Assembly (NCBI RefSeq): GCF_004798865.1
Contig: NW_025335873.1
Location: 1,734,880 to 1,798,879, forward strand
Direction: 5' to 3'
From: Varanus komodoensis
Taxonomy: Eukaryota; Chordata; Lepidosauria; Squamata; Varanidae
Length of the DNA stretch: 64,000 bases
The translations under genes and the position numbers were made by a program. Each line of letters begins with the position of its first letter. The first letter of the stretch is position 1. The notes beneath the pieces are model-generated. The model had not been told where the DNA came from. It ran no database searches and saw nothing but the letters and a program-made list of their open reading frames with translations. Of the stretch, positions 22,671 through 34,797 are shown in pieces.

Positions 22671-25650
22671 GAAGCACTTTGATGTTTCGTGGACTTCAAA
22701 GGCAGGAACCTAAGCACTTGCTTAACTTTCCAAATGGAATTAAAGCCACTTCAAAGCCTGATCTTTGGGTGGACTGTACCCTATATATTTATTGCAAGTT
22801 TATCCATAGCAGCTGCCCTTTATTTAGTCCAAATTTGTCCTCCTTTTATGCCCCAACATTCCACAAATTGCTATTTATCCAGAGTGGCATTGTTCCGGGT
22901 ACCTAGCACTATAAAGCGGTCTTCCTGAACTTCCAGATGTCCAAGTTTACAATTCCCACAACCCCTTTTAAGGCAGAGAGAGTGGCCACATCATACAGGT
23001 CCTGCAGGAGGAAAGGCTGAGCTGCAGTGGCTGAACATTAACGGGTGGAGAAATTTAATGAAGTAGGAAACGTTTGGGGTAGCAGAAAGCCAGGAGCAGA
23101 CATACAGTGGAAATAAGGATCTGAGTGGCTGACAGGTGAGGCTAGCAGAACACTGTGATGGGCCACTAGCCTTTTGGGCTTGCTTACCAGGCTGCTGAAG
23201 CGTTCCATTAATGCAAGGTCAATGCAGCAGAAGCAGCTAAGCAGCTATGCAAGTTTAGACAGGAAAAGAAGGCTCACAACTCTCAGCTTTTCTTCTCTCT
23301 AAACTTAAATCCTCTTCAAGCTTCCAGTCACCAAGGCATGGGGAACAAAGGGCTCCATTTGTAAACAGACATTCCAAGCTGGAATAATGGAGGAAGTTGG
23401 CTGGATGTGACCGAGAAGGAAGGTTTGGGCAGCTGTCTATGACCCACCTACCAGAGTTGCACCTTAACAGTTAAAGGTGTTAAAAATGAATAGATTTAAT
23501 GTGGCAGATATTTTTGGGGGAGCTACTGGTTTGACATCTTTCTAGGCTGCCTTTTGGGGCAGGAACCATCCTAAGACTGCTTTCAACAAATCTCACATGA
23601 TGTCAACCTTACCAGTGAGCCATAAAAGGAAAGAACACCAGCAATAAAGCTTCTGGTCTAGGCAGTAATGCAATCTACCCAGTGAAGAAGTAGGTTCCAG
23701 TCTGGCCCATGAAAGGTGATGGCCACAATAGATTTGTTCATCTTAAAGGTGCCACAAACACCTTGGTCGTTTGTTCTCTTTCTGAGAGCTGAATGAGCAT
23801 GATATAAATGCATTATTGCCTTTTACATGCTATATTTTACAAAATGGAAGCTCTGTCATTGGGAGGGGATTTGAACCCTTTTCCAAAGGCTATGCTTACA
23901 AATAAACTCTCTCTCCCTTGCTCAATTGTTACTGAAGCCCATGGGAGCTTTTCCACCCAATGCAAATGGTAGCACTGAGTGGGGGAGAGAGAGAGAGTCA
24001 TGTCAGGATTGCAGCAAAAGGGATAGGTAACCCCTGTCCTTGCCCACTACAACCCCAATTGTTAAATTGTAGTGATTCGTTCAACAACATCTCTAATTTG
24101 CCCTGAACATTTTTTAAAACAGCATCCAAGGAGGACACGAACCGGGAAAAATGGACATCGCTGTATAAAGAGTTTTAACCGTCCATGGAGTGTAAGTCAT
24201 TGGCAATGTATTGTGATGGAGTACAACTTTTGTGTTTCCTTGTAACAGGATGTCCACGCATCATATTCTGCCCAAAATCTGTGTCCTCACACTGAACAGA
24301 CCTTCCTGGGAACAGAATCTGGCTCAAGCAAACTGCAAAGCACACAAAGAACAACTCTTTCCAAGAACAAGAGCAAACGTCAATTCCTTGCCTCTTGTGC
24401 TGGGCTGGGCTGAGGGTACTGTAATACGACACTTGTTAGCCGACAGGAATGTCTGCCGATTCTAATGGTTAAGAGTTACAGAAACTGCTTCTACAGTTAC
24501 TTTGCAAACAAAGGGGTTTCACTAGAATGCTCTCCCTCCCACCCCAGCTTCATCTGAGTTAAGTTTTACTAGGACTTTAAATAAAAGCTTTTTCTGCATG
24601 AAAAAGCAGCCTGTTCTTAAGAAATGAAATGAAATGAAGTAAAATAATAAAATGGCAAGGCCCTTTAAGCCTTTCTTTGGGGCATATGGATGAGGTCCCT
24701 TCTCAAGACCACGTCTGCACCAAGCTCCCACATCCGCTATGCCCCTTTTCATGGTGCAGCATGTGGGTGACGAGGAAGAGGAGGAGGAGGAGGAGAATGG
24801 GGGAAGGCTGCAGCTGCCAAACATTTGGTCCTTCCTGCCTCTTAAGATAATATTTACCAGGTGGAATGGAGTGGGAAGAAAGAGATGGCATATCCCTTTT
24901 GGAAGCAACACATGCAGAGTTTTGTTGAATTCCACAGTCTGATGCTAACGGATGGGTGTTGCTTGAGCTAGCCAAAACCAGTTAAAACTAAACCAAAACA
25001 AAAGCACAGCCCACAAAGCATATTTACTAATGGAACTTCAAAGATGCATGCATGTGAATTGTCTTGGCGCATGGTGCAGCTGCCAGGTAAGAAATTCTGG
25101 CATGGAATAAAGGGAAAAGATCATTGAAATGGCAAGGGACACAATTCCTTTGAACCCAAAGGTATTTTTATATTAAAAGTATCGTGTAGGTTATTACTCA
25201 GGAAAGATGACAGATGGCTTTCTGTCCGTCCATCCATCCTTCTTTCATTGATGTACAATAATACATAAATAATAACCAACTAATTTGGAGTCTTGTAGGC
25301 TTACTTGCCATAGTACAAAAATGTTCAAGGGCAGCTACAATGGATGAATGTAGCTCAGCCAACCTGGCCTGCTACTATAATTGAAAAGTTAATTAATTAA
25401 TTTTTTACTATACCACCATTCATAACAAAAATCTCACAATGGTTTACATATTTTTTTAAAAAAACAATGCAAGTTAACAGTGATCTTGAACTTCTGAAAA
25501 CGTCAGATCAGTGCAATGGTACAATGAAAAAAAATTTTTGAATGAACAATTCAGTAAAGAAAATGTAAGGGAAGGAACACTATTTTGGGTGGAGAAATTC
25601 ACAGCAGGACCAGTGGTAGATTTAGGGTAGATAAAAGGAAGCCTCTAACT

Positions 25651-26023
25651 CAGTGATGACGAACCTTTGAGAGAGCAAGTGCCCAAACTGCAACCCAAAA
25701 CCCACTTATCTATCGCAAAGTGCCAATCCTGCAATAAAACCTGAAGACTGAGGTTTTGGTTTAGAGAAAACAACTCACAGCCAGTCCAAGCATATCCTTG
25801 GCAGTGCACTGACTGGCTCAGACGAGTTGTGGCTAATGAGTCACGGCTTGTGACATCATCACCTGGTGTCGCTACTCCTTTCCGAGCATGCGCATGGCCC
25901 CTACGTGTGCAGTTATCCGATGCTCAGCTGCTGGGGCCATGCTGGGGGCACTTGACTTGCGTGCCGACAGAGAGGGCTCTGTGTGCCCACTGTGGCACAC
26001 GTGCCATAGGTTCACCACCACGG
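25651..26023. mobile_element. hAT-type nonautonomous DNA transposon
   Basis: 373 bases with terminal inverted repeats cagtgatgacgaacc and ggttcaccaccacgg (reverse complement ccgtggtggtgaacc). They are flanked by the 8-bp near-duplicates ctctaact (25643-25650) and tcctaact (26024-26031). The interior 'gtgcccaaactgcaacccaaaacccacttat' is typical of a widespread squamate hAT MITE. It has no transposase. Confidence 0.8.
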
Positions 26024-26092
26024 TCCTAACTCCATGTCAAAGACCACAACCAATTTTGCCCTTGCTCAGAAACTCCAGTTCTGAGTTGCACA

Positions 26093-26160
26093 GGTACCTG
26101 AAAATGAGTCCTACTGAACACAGTGGAACTTACTTTCGAGAAAACATGCCTAGAACAACC
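26093..26160. repeat. Dispersed repeat with 'tactgaacacagtggaacttactt' core
   Basis: 'tgagtcctactgaacacagtggaacttactttcgagaaaacatgcctag' resembles a common squamate repeat unit (...attgaactcaatgggacttacttctgagtaaacatg...). A second copy lies at 44826-44895. The family name is unknown to me. Confidence 0.45.
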
Positions 26161-28329
26161 TGCGCAAAAGTGCTTGGAAGACATTTAGCTTCAAATTTAT
26201 ACATGCTCTGCTCCTTACACAAACACTACAAGACTGGCACATTCACACAAAGGTTTTGCGTAGTAATACAAAACCAATCAGCAGGCATTCAGGTCAACCA
26301 GCGCAGCATAACAGCTATGAGTAAACACCTCTGCTCAGGTGTGTAACCCAGGAATGGGCAGAATTGTGCATCAGTAAACAAACGCGCTGCCTTCCCCGTG
26401 CTTGTTGCTTCTGCTTTTAGTCAACAGCCCAGATATACCCTGCTGTTATTCTGACATTCTTGCCTGAAACTCACAGTTTGCTGGGTGAGTGGCTGGCATG
26501 GAACAATCCAAGGCTACAGGTAGGGGCATTTCCTAGTCCTTCCTGGAGAAGCTGAATGCAGCCACTGCATGCATGGCACTTCCAATGGCCTTCCAAACTT
26601 CTTGTTAACTCTTGTTGTTTGCAAAGATATTGGCAAGATAAAGGGTTGGATCCAGGTTTGCACTGGGCAAACTGTGTTGATGAAAGTGAACTTTCCTGCT
26701 TCTAACTTTCCACAGCAGACTCCCCCCCCCGCCCCCCGAACAACGATATCCAGAATGCCAGAAGATCCTGTTGAATGCGGTCAGTTCTAGTGCGGGGGGA
26801 AATTCAGGTAAAGGGGCTTTGCATGCATGGAACTCTTCTGAGCAGAAGGCAGATCTTAGATTCAACCCGTAATATCTAATACATTACCATGTCCAATTAA
26901 ACACAAAAGGAACCCCAGTTTAAACCCAGTGAGACTTTAACAGAGTAAACCAAGACACAGCACCCTCAGTTAAGAGGCCTGAGAAAGTTTTTGTCCATCA
27001 CTTAAAGGAGAAGAGCAGAAGAACCAAGCCTTCATGTTCAGTTTGTGGGCTTCCCAAAAGATACCTGCCTGGACACCATGGAAAGCCCAGCGTGGGACCA
27101 AATAAGCCGTGGATCGGATCCTGGAAAGCTTGCCTTATATTCTGAGGATGGCTTCCTGGGCACTACCTTGCTAGTGCAGGGGAATCTTGTGCAAGTCATG
27201 GTAGCTTCCGGGTGTGTTGAACAACTTCCACCACCCCCAGCCAATGTGTTCACTGGCCACGCTGGTTCTGGAGCTGCAGTCTGGCACAAGGGGAAGGCAC
27301 CAGGCTGGGAGAGGTTGTGGCGGGAAAAACCCGCAACCCACAGGCCAGTTTTCTTAGCCCCCATAGCCACCGCTCTTCAGAACATGGTTTCCAATTGCAG
27401 GGGAAGTACATGAGCCAGGAGGTGCTGCTCTGTTGCAAAGCTTTACAATCACAGGAAAGTCAGGGCTTTTCTGTCCATCAGGCAGGGTGTACCCCGTGCC
27501 CTGGGCTGCTTCCACCCCCCCAACAACAATGCACTCTCCCGCTGCAGCTGGGTAAACGCTGCAGAAGGACAGGGGCTGACACCATTTCCTGAAGCACCAC
27601 CCACCAGAAACCTTGGTTCGGGGGCCTCTCAGAGCACTGGGTTGACTGACCCCCTAAGAAGCTAGCTACAAAGAGCTTCAGGCAATTTACTGGCGTGCCA
27701 AGTTATGGACCTTGTTTGGTATGCGAAGCTCATATTTTAGCAATTCACCACACCTCCTGCTTCTCATTCCTGTCTGCAGAACAGCTGTACGAGGCTTGGG
27801 GGTTTGCGTTCGATTCCCCATCCGGGCTGTGACTAACAAAATGGAGCTCTCTCACCTATTCACAACAGTCATTTGAGGAACAATTTTCCTGCAGGCGATG
27901 GCGGCGGTGACAAAGGTGTCAAAGATCCGTGCCACAATGGAGAAATTTGGATCTGGCTTAGGGAGCACCCATGCTCAGAACTCTACAACTGACTACAAGC
28001 ACATGTTGCTTCCCAATGGATCAAACTTGCTACAAATACAAGGGGTTCGGCCTCAGACTGGCTCTTGAGTTCAGCTTTGCATTAAAGCACAATACTGAAT
28101 GGTAAGATGCATGTATAGTGGAAAACAATGACAATGTCTCATGGGTGGAGACACCACTCTGAAGACCCACTCTGGTAACCCCCAGCCTAACTGACATTAG
28201 TGCCAGGGGGCTTCTGAGGCTGAGTTTGGGTTTGGCACAGGCTTACAAGGGGGAAGGAAGTCTCTTCAATAGCCTTCAAAGCCCTGAACAACCAGGACCA
28301 GGCGAAATGGCCATTTTGCCTCTGTGTTC

Positions 28330-29796
28330 TCCCCAAAGCAGGACAGGGGAGATCTGAGGAGGCCGGGGACTTAGGGGCACGGTCAGAGTCACCCCCCTAG
28401 AAGTCGAGGGGCTCCTCAGGGCATTGGATGTTACAAAGGTGCCAGGCCCTAACGGGTTACAGCCGAGAGTACTTAGAGAGTTGGCAGGGGTTCTTTCACG
28501 CCTGCTGGTCTCCATTTTTGAGACCTCGTGGAGAACGGGTAAAGTTCCAGAGGACTGGAGGGTGGCATCAGTGGTCCCAATTTTCAAAAAGGGTAGTAGA
28601 AGGGACATGGGGAATACAGACCAGTTAGCCTTAGGTCCATTGTAGGAAAAACAGTGGAAAGGCTCATAATAGCGAGAGATCTAGTGATGCTAGATAGGGA
28701 AGGGAGGCTGGCAGCCACACAACACGGCTTCCGCAAAAACAGGTCCTGCCAGACAAACCTTGTGGAATTCTATGACAAGGTTTCGAGATGGCTAGATGGA
28801 GGGGATGCAGTGGATGTGGTATACCTGGGTTTCAGCAAGGCCTTTGGCAAAGTGCCCCATGATATCCTGGTGGAGAAGCTGAGGAGTTTTGAGATAGAGG
28901 TGAACAGTCTGCTGATCAAATTCCCAGATGATACTAAAACAGGGGCAGTGGCCACAACTGAGGAGCAGATACTCCAGATCCAAAAGGATCTGGACAGACT
29001 ATGGAAGTGGGCAGGAGACAACAGGATGGCGTCCAGTGTGGATAATTGCAAGGTCTTGCACTTGGGGCATAGGAATAGCTGTCATAAGTACAGGTTAGGT
29101 GACAAGTGGCTGGAGAGCAGCACTTGTGAAAGGGACCTCGGGGTGCTGGTTGACTGCAGGCTAAACATGAGTCAGCAGTGTGATGCAGTGGTCAAGAGGG
29201 CGAACACCACCCTTGGTTGCATAGCCAGAAGTGTGGCTTCTAGATCAAGAGAGGCATTACTGCCACTCTATACAACTCTGATGCGCCCACAACTGGAGTA
29301 TTGTGTTCAATTCTGGGACCCTCATTACAAGAGGGATATAGCCAGGTTGGAATCAGTGCAGCGAAGGGCCACAAGGTTGGTGGCCAGTTTGCAGGGGAAG
29401 CCATATGAGGCGAGACTGAGGGAACTGGGACTTTTCAGGCAGGAGGAGAGGAGATTCAGAGAGGATCTGTTGGAGACATACAGGTATGTGAGGGGGTGTC
29501 ACATGGAGATGGGTAGAGACCTGTTCTCCCCTGCAGAGGAAGGCAGGACACACTCCAATGGAGCCAAGCTCAGGGAACCAAGGTTCAGTTTGGATGCCAG
29601 GAACCACTTCCTGACAGTTAGGGCCCCGAGGGTATGGAATGAGCTTCCATGGGAGGCGGTTGAGCCCCCATCAGTGAGGGTGTTCAAGGATAGGCTAGAC
29701 ATGCACATGGTGGGCATGTCGTGATCAGAGCCGGCTGGAGTCGGGGGTCAGACTAGATGGCCCGGGAGGCCCCTTCTGACTTGCGCTGTTTCTAAG
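28330..29796 (+). mobile_element. CR1 LINE, 5'-truncated, RT core deleted
   Basis: RT-domain text starts at RVTPLEVEGLLRALDVTKVP, continues PNGLQPRVLRELAG and VPEDWRVASVVPIFKKGS. After a one-base shift near 28620 it continues in a 356-codon frame (28654-29724): QHGFRKNRSCQTNLVEFYDK, VDVVYLGFSKAFGKVPHDIL, VEKLRSFEIEVNSLLIKFPD DTK. About 50 residues with the SGVPQGS block are missing in frame between LRSF and EIEVNSLLI, and the catalytic (F/Y)ADD is changed to FPDD. The rest (SQQCDAVVKRANTTLGCI, MRPQLEYCVQFWDPHYKRDI, PSVRVFKDRLDMHMVG) is the normal CR1 end, followed by a short 3'UTR 'gtcagactagatggcccggg'. The element cannot move itself. It lies antisense to ABL1 in intron 1, 3.3 kb from exon 1a. 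Confidence 0.93.
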
Positions 29797-30749
29797 TACT
29801 GGCGCTTTAAACTGAGATTGGACAAAAATGGGTAACCAATGTAACTGCAATATGTTCCAGCCACCTAGTGCTCTGTGCGCTTCCAGCAGCTGGATTTTTC
29901 ATCCAGGTGAAGCAGCCCTACAGAGCTGTCTGGTCAAGAAGGTCAATGAGATCTTGGATGCGAACACAAACTCAGAGGAAGGTACACAATCCCAGCTCAG
30001 CTTACAAGAGAAGGCTCTGGGCTTACTTCTGATGCAATCAAATTCAGTAACGGGGAATGCTGACGGTGCTCCAAAGAAGAGCACCTGAAAATATCTGCTT
30101 TTCTTTAGTTAAAGGATGTTCAAACACTTTCTCGTGAACATGAAGTAACCCTCACAAAATGGGAGTTTCAGCAGTCATTTGGAAGACAAACACACCTTTC
30201 CATACCCAGCCCTAAGCCAGAAACCCATCTGTGACCTTGGTAGGTGAATATAAGCTGCCCAAACTCTTTTCCTCCATCACATCCAGCTGACTCCCTCCAA
30301 TATTCCAGAGCTTGGAATGTCAGTTCACAAATGGAGCCCTTTCTTCCCCATGCCTTCAAAGACTGGAAGCTTGAGCGGGATTCTAATCCACAACACCTTC
30401 TGGGAGTCTTTGAGGAGTCACAGCACTCCAGGTTGGCTTAGCTTACCATAAATTAACATCGCACACACATCCACACACCTGGAATTTATCTGATAGGTAT
30501 GATATGTATCATGTTTTTGTATGGGCTTGTTTTCTAAGCTGCCATGAAGCCATTAATATGTGGGGGGGGGGGAAGAGAACAAATAGTTGGATACTCAGTG
30601 CTGTTGAACACATGCTGGGACAAGAGAAAAAAATGGAAAAGAAAGGAAGGGAATCAACATGAGCTGGTGCACGGAGGAGCTAGGAAAGAAAGCAGAAGCA
30701 CTGTACAAATGAAACCATAGCAGTGATAGCAGGGAAAGCATTTTTGTGC

Positions 30750-31030
30750 CACCCCCACGCCTTTGTGGAAAGCCCTTCCCAGGAGGATTTTCCTGGTATC
30801 TTACTGTAGATGCCAGAAGTCAGATCGAGTCTTTGTTTTCCAACAGGTGTTTAAAACATGGATTGCTTTGATTACAAATAGTGAGGAGCTGGCACCAACA
30901 TGTTTAAAATTGCACTACTCTGATACTTCTATGAAGGTGTTTTTGTTTGGTTGCTTTGTTTTGATAGTAAACTGCCCTGAAGGAAGAAGCCGGTGGGGAG
31001 GGACACAAATACAGCCAATAACGAAATGAC
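30750..31030 (+). mobile_element. Old L2-like LINE 3' end
   Basis: 'cacgcctttgtggaaagcccttcccaggaggattttcctgg' (L2: LWNALPRE.RL), 'gtctttgttttccaacaggtgtttaaaac' (VFRRQ.KTFLF) and a 3' end 'agtaaactgccctgaaggaagaagccggtgggg'. Decayed; a different L2 subfamily from the 7-10 kb copy. Confidence 0.5.
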
Positions 31031-31059
31031 TATTTTGCATTCGGATGCTTGGCTGCCAC

Positions 31060-31150
31060 TGGAGGCTAACAATAACGTTTATTGATGTTGTGAGCCGCCC
31101 CAAGGCTTATTGCGATGGGGAGGCATAGAAATGTTTTAAATAAATAAATA
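31060..31150 (+). mobile_element. L2 LINE 3' tail
   Basis: 'gtgagccgccccaaggcttattgcgatggggaggcatagaaatg' plus AAAT units. It is nearly identical to the 3' end of the intron 2 L2, so a short, fairly young 5'-truncated insertion. Confidence 0.8.
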
Positions 31151-32264
31151 ACAGGCTTCCGCTGCCAGGAATCTGCAGGGAGAGATGCTTTGCTTCCTGA
31201 GGTACAGCATCTTTGCAGCAGTCCATCAACTCCCCTATGGACCGCTTTTTGTGGAGGATGGAGGAGAAGGACCGAAAGCTGAGGGTGCGAATGCTTCAGC
31301 TCTGGGGACTCTGACGCACTGATGACTAAATGGCCCCATCCATCTTTCTAACCGCTTGAATAGGAAAACTGCCTGGTCATATTTAGAAATGGGGGAAAGG
31401 TCATGATTTTTAGGAGCCAAATTTGCTTTCTGTGGGTGTCCTGAATTTTTTCAGTACTGCCCAAGCCAAATGCTTTTTTAATGAGAGTTTCTTTACATTT
31501 GATTCTGACAGGCAGGAATGTGGTTTTTTGCCTCCCTAGCCCTGACAGCAGATTCCACTTGGCCTCCCAACACATTGAGGCCTACCTAATTAATCATCCC
31601 ATAAAGATGGCATAATATTGGACAAACAACGCCTTAAAGTAAAATTGGCTGGAAATTGTGAGGAAAGAAAGAAACTTTTCCTTTCCTTTGCACTGAAAGC
31701 ACAACTGAACAACCCAGGCAGCCTCAAATAGATTCAAAAAAGTAATTTCTCAATTCAGAAAGATTTACAAGAGGACTACAATTTCATCCCAGGGGTATTT
31801 TTAGAAGCTTTATGATCAACTTTTTCAAAATTTTAGTTTCTCATGGAGAATTCTCTGGCCCGGCTTCAACTCTCAAGCAGGAGAGCACACGGACTGGTTC
31901 AGGAGAGGCACGTGACCTCGTTTCCACTTTCTAAACTGACGAACGAGAAAGCGGTCTGGCATTGTGTGATGTTTACATGTGAGTGGCGTCCAAAAGCCTC
32001 GGCCAAGCCACTGTCCAAAGCCCTGGAAAAAAACAAAAGCCATGGTCCGCCTAAAAAGACCTGACCATGCCAGGAGAGATATCCTGGGCAGGAAAAAATA
32101 CTGTTGCTCAATGCAGAAATGCAGAATTGGGATATTAAGTAACTAGCTCAAGTCCATATATAATCCGTGGCAGAATTAAAATGGAATTCTGACCCTCAGT
32201 GTTCCAAACCAAGGCCACAATTAGCATTATACCAATCCTTCCCTCTCTCGGTGTGTATTAACTA

Positions 32265-32345
32265 GTCTTTCCCAACCTGGAGCCCTCCAGATGGATTGGA
32301 CTATAAATCCCATAATGCCCAGTCACTGGCCATGCTAAAACTGCC
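32265..32345. mobile_element. MITE half (palindromic family)
   Basis: 'ctttcccaacctggagccctccagatggattggactataaatcccataatgcccag' is the clearest left arm of the palindromic family; the right arm is absent apart from 'tcactggccatgct'. Confidence 0.65.
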
Positions 32346-33056
32346 ATTTCTCTCCAAACTCTCATGCAGCTTTGAAGGTCACACTCCACAACCACATAGA
32401 AGAAAGCATTTATGAAGTTTTTGTAGATGGCCTCCGAAGAACTTTCAAGATGCAAATAAATACGCAAAGCAAAAAGCTAATCAACAGTTGCCATCAAACA
32501 CATGAACGCACAAAACTAGCCAGCTTTTCAGATAAATTAACTTCAATCTTTTTTCAAGACTGACTTATTTTAAAATCATTTTGCTCATCCGTCTGGCTTT
32601 TCCCCCCTCTATGAAAGGCCTCTAAACAGTCTAAACAGAAAGGAGCCCAAGGCACGGAGATATGGTTTGGCTTAGCCGACTGTCATGCGGCTCTCTTGAT
32701 AGCCCTCAGCCATAAATGGAAAAGAAGCAGACCCACGTTTGTATATGGCAGATAATAAAAATCACCTGGCCTGGCAGATGCTTGGACTGCACCTAGTTTC
32801 CGTCTTGCCTTCTTCTCCTCTCCCAGGACATCAAACAATCAAGTACAGAAGAACTTTGGGGAAGGACCATGAGAAAGCCCCCCAACCAGCCCCCCAGCAA
32901 CGCAGCTGATCCTCTCCGAAAGCTGAGGAGTGCAATTCAGCAGAGGCCTAAGCAAAGGGAATCCAGGCAGAAAAAGGTTCCCTAAGACAGAGGAATGATC
33001 CATCTCCTACCCATGGGAGAAGCAGTCCACTGAAATGGCCACAGGGCCGAACTTAC

Positions 33057-33135
33057 CTTCCAAGTAACAGCTGGAGGATGAGGAGAGTCCTTTTTTTGAC
33101 TTGCAGCCCACCAATTTCAGACAAATCTCCAACAT
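33057..33135 (-). CDS. ABL1: ABL1 exon 1a coding part (isoform 1a N-terminus)
   Basis: A short coding exon, 79 bp from its ATG to the splice donor. It encodes 26 residues beginning [10 protein letters not shown] and ending SSSSSCYLE, followed by one base that pairs with the AG at the start of exon 2 to finish the next codon. As far as I recall, this peptide is identical to the mammalian ABL1 isoform 1a N-terminus. Isoform 1a lacks the N-terminal glycine that is myristoylated in isoform 1b. The donor is TTGGAAG/GTAAGTTC, a near-consensus site. With this start the four exons sum to 822 coding bases, ending at codon 274, and place Y70, W99, R152, Y226 and K271 at their established 1a positions, which supports both the start and the splicing. 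The coding part is too short for a standalone ORF call. An overlapping open frame at 33053-33265 is in another phase and is not coding. Confidence 0.96.
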
Positions 33136-33740
33136 TTTCATAGGTCAGAGGAAAGGCCTTGCTTTTACGCTCTCTCCCCCCCCCCCCGGCTCCTTTTCTC
33201 CAGAAAACTTCACAAGCACACAAAGTTCCCGGCTCCAAAAAGCTTAGAAATCCAGCCTTCCTCAAACCGTTAACTCAGGAAGCCAAAACAACCAATCATC
33301 CATTTTTTACATACTCCATTGTGCCTCTCCCTCCACATTTTAAAAACTTTTCTTTTCACATCCCTCGGGGTTCCTCGCTTCGGCTAGGAAGGCGGGCGGT
33401 AGAGAAAGACGGCAGCGCTTGTGAAGAGAGAGCCGCGAGGAGTTACTTGGAGCAAAAGCTCCAGAATTCTGCCATTCCACCCGCCGGCTCCGCTCTCTGT
33501 GCAGACGGAGGCTGCTTGCTTGAACTGCCAACAAAGGGCCCCCTTCAGGCTCGGGTTGTCTGACTTCGTGACATCAAGAAACGCAAGGAACGCCTACCAG
33601 TCACTTAACCCCTCACGGCTTTGCTGTTCTGGGGTAGAGGGTCAACCGGGCCCCCCGGGGAATGCTGGTCGCCCTTTGGGAGCTTCTGAAGGTCCGAGTG
33701 ATTGCGTGCACGAGAAAGAGCAGCAGATGTCCTCTGAAGG
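33136..33740 (-). promoter_or_regulatory. ABL1: ABL1 exon 1a 5'UTR and CpG-rich promoter
   Basis: Upstream of the exon 1a ATG lie about 200 bases of pyrimidine/purine-biased sequence including a poly-C run at 33177-33188. From about 33355 to 33720 there is a stretch rich in CpG (roughly 25 CpG in 360 bases by eye), clearly denser than the surrounding intron. No TATA box was seen at a plausible distance. Human ABL1 has a GC-rich TATA-less promoter at exon 1a, so this is read as the equivalent. The transcription start cannot be fixed from sequence; it is probably within the island, giving a 5'UTR of some 200-450 bases. No other comparable CpG cluster was found in the window except inside the L2 5' region near 7000-7200. 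Confidence 0.7.
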
Positions 33741-33822
33741 GAGGAGAAAGGAACGCGGTGCAAGGACAGAGTTCTAACACCGGGTGGGACGCAGGAACAG
33801 GAGAAGCTGAGTCCAGCCCTCA

Positions 33823-33945
33823 GCCCCTCTAGCCCAGTATGGCTGACACTGACCGGCAGGGGCTATCTAAGCTGTCATGCCTGGTTCTTTCCCTGCTGGG
33901 CACAGCACCCAGAATGTCTGCCTGTGAAGCATGCATCTTCCCCTA
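33823..33945 (-). mobile_element. tRNA-SINE, reverse orientation, near the promoter
   Basis: 'ccctctagcccagtatggctgacactgaccggcaggggc' then 'ggttctttccc' and 'gaatgtctgcctgtgaagcatgcatcttcccc' is the reverse complement of the body and head of the tRNA SINE family also seen at 12425 and 16935. It lies about 100 bases beyond the CpG-rich promoter. Confidence 0.55.
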
Positions 33946-33969
33946 ATCCATGCCGCCAAGATTCCCTAG

Positions 33970-34085
33970 AAGATCGCGGAATCACAGAGTTGGAAGGCAC
34001 CACTGAAGCCATGCGCAGTGCAGGAATTCTGCTTACTGCATCATTAGCAGGTAGCTGCCCAGGTTTTGCTTAAGTGCCTTCCATC
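33970..34085 (-). mobile_element. CR1-type LINE 3' end fragment
   Basis: 'gatcgcggaatcacagagttggaaggcaccactgaagcca' and 'gtgcaggaattc' match the reversed 3' end of the second CR1 family. Confidence 0.6.
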
Positions 34086-34632
34086 TGGTCCCAGTGTAGG
34101 AAGGAGAGAATACTATGATGTAAATAATACCATAAAACAACAAGAAAAGCCCATGGATTTCTCTGCTGAATTCACAAAGCATAAACTACCCAGCTGAAAG
34201 AGTCAGCAACATTCCTCTTTCAAGTTGTTTTCCAGAAATAATCAAGCACAATAAATCATAACAAAATAGACCACAAACGATGCAGGGATTAATTAAAGAT
34301 AATTTCTGGAAGGCAGGAATGGTGTAATTTACAGGAGAAGGTACCGAAACCAAATTGTACCTGGCATCTTCCTATTTAAGGAGAATCACTAACACCAATC
34401 ATGTTACACGACTGCCTGATTCAAAAGTGGATTGATTATGCTAACTATGTAGCAGGGGATGTTACTAAAACTTTCAGAGCCAGAAAGGTAATGAAAGGTG
34501 GCCACATTTTGAAAAACACACCCACAAAATTCCGTGATCGCCATGATTAATATAAAAGAAAAAAAAAGCAAAATTAATATAAAAGGAGAAATCGCAGCAT
34601 TACTACAAACCATAAAAAGAATGGATGAAAGG

Positions 34633-34797
34633 GTTGGTGTGGCTTGGTGGTGAGCGGGAACCTGGGCAATCCAGGTTCAAGTCCCCACTTGGCCATGAAT
34701 CTCACTGGGTGACTTTGTGCCAGTCACCTAAACCCCCCTGAGTTCTGCACAAGAGAGAAAAAAAGTGGGATATAAATTCAAAGTCATAATAATAATA
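34633..34797 (+). mobile_element. Sauria SINE, decayed
   Basis: 'ggtgtggcttggtggtgagcgg' (A-box region), 'caatccaggttcaagtccccacttggccatgaatctcactgggtgac' (B-box and core) and 'gtgggatataaattcaaa' then AAT units. The 'cctacctcacagggttg' middle present in the 40 kb copy is lost. Confidence 0.8.

Larger units (their letters stand above)
10978..33056 (-). other. ABL1: ABL1 intron 1 (exon 1a to exon 2)
   Basis: A 22,079-bp intron between the exon 1a donor (GTAAGT) and the exon 2 acceptor, similar in scale to the human interval of about 19 kb as I recall it. Its repeats are listed separately. Nothing was recognised in 11370-12424, 14450-16477, 17010-17740, 19300-21070, 21195-22160, 22690-25650, 26165-28330, 29800-30750, 31155-32265 and 32345-33056, apart from low-complexity runs and possible conserved blocks near 15840, 20760 and 32640. 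Confidence 0.88.
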
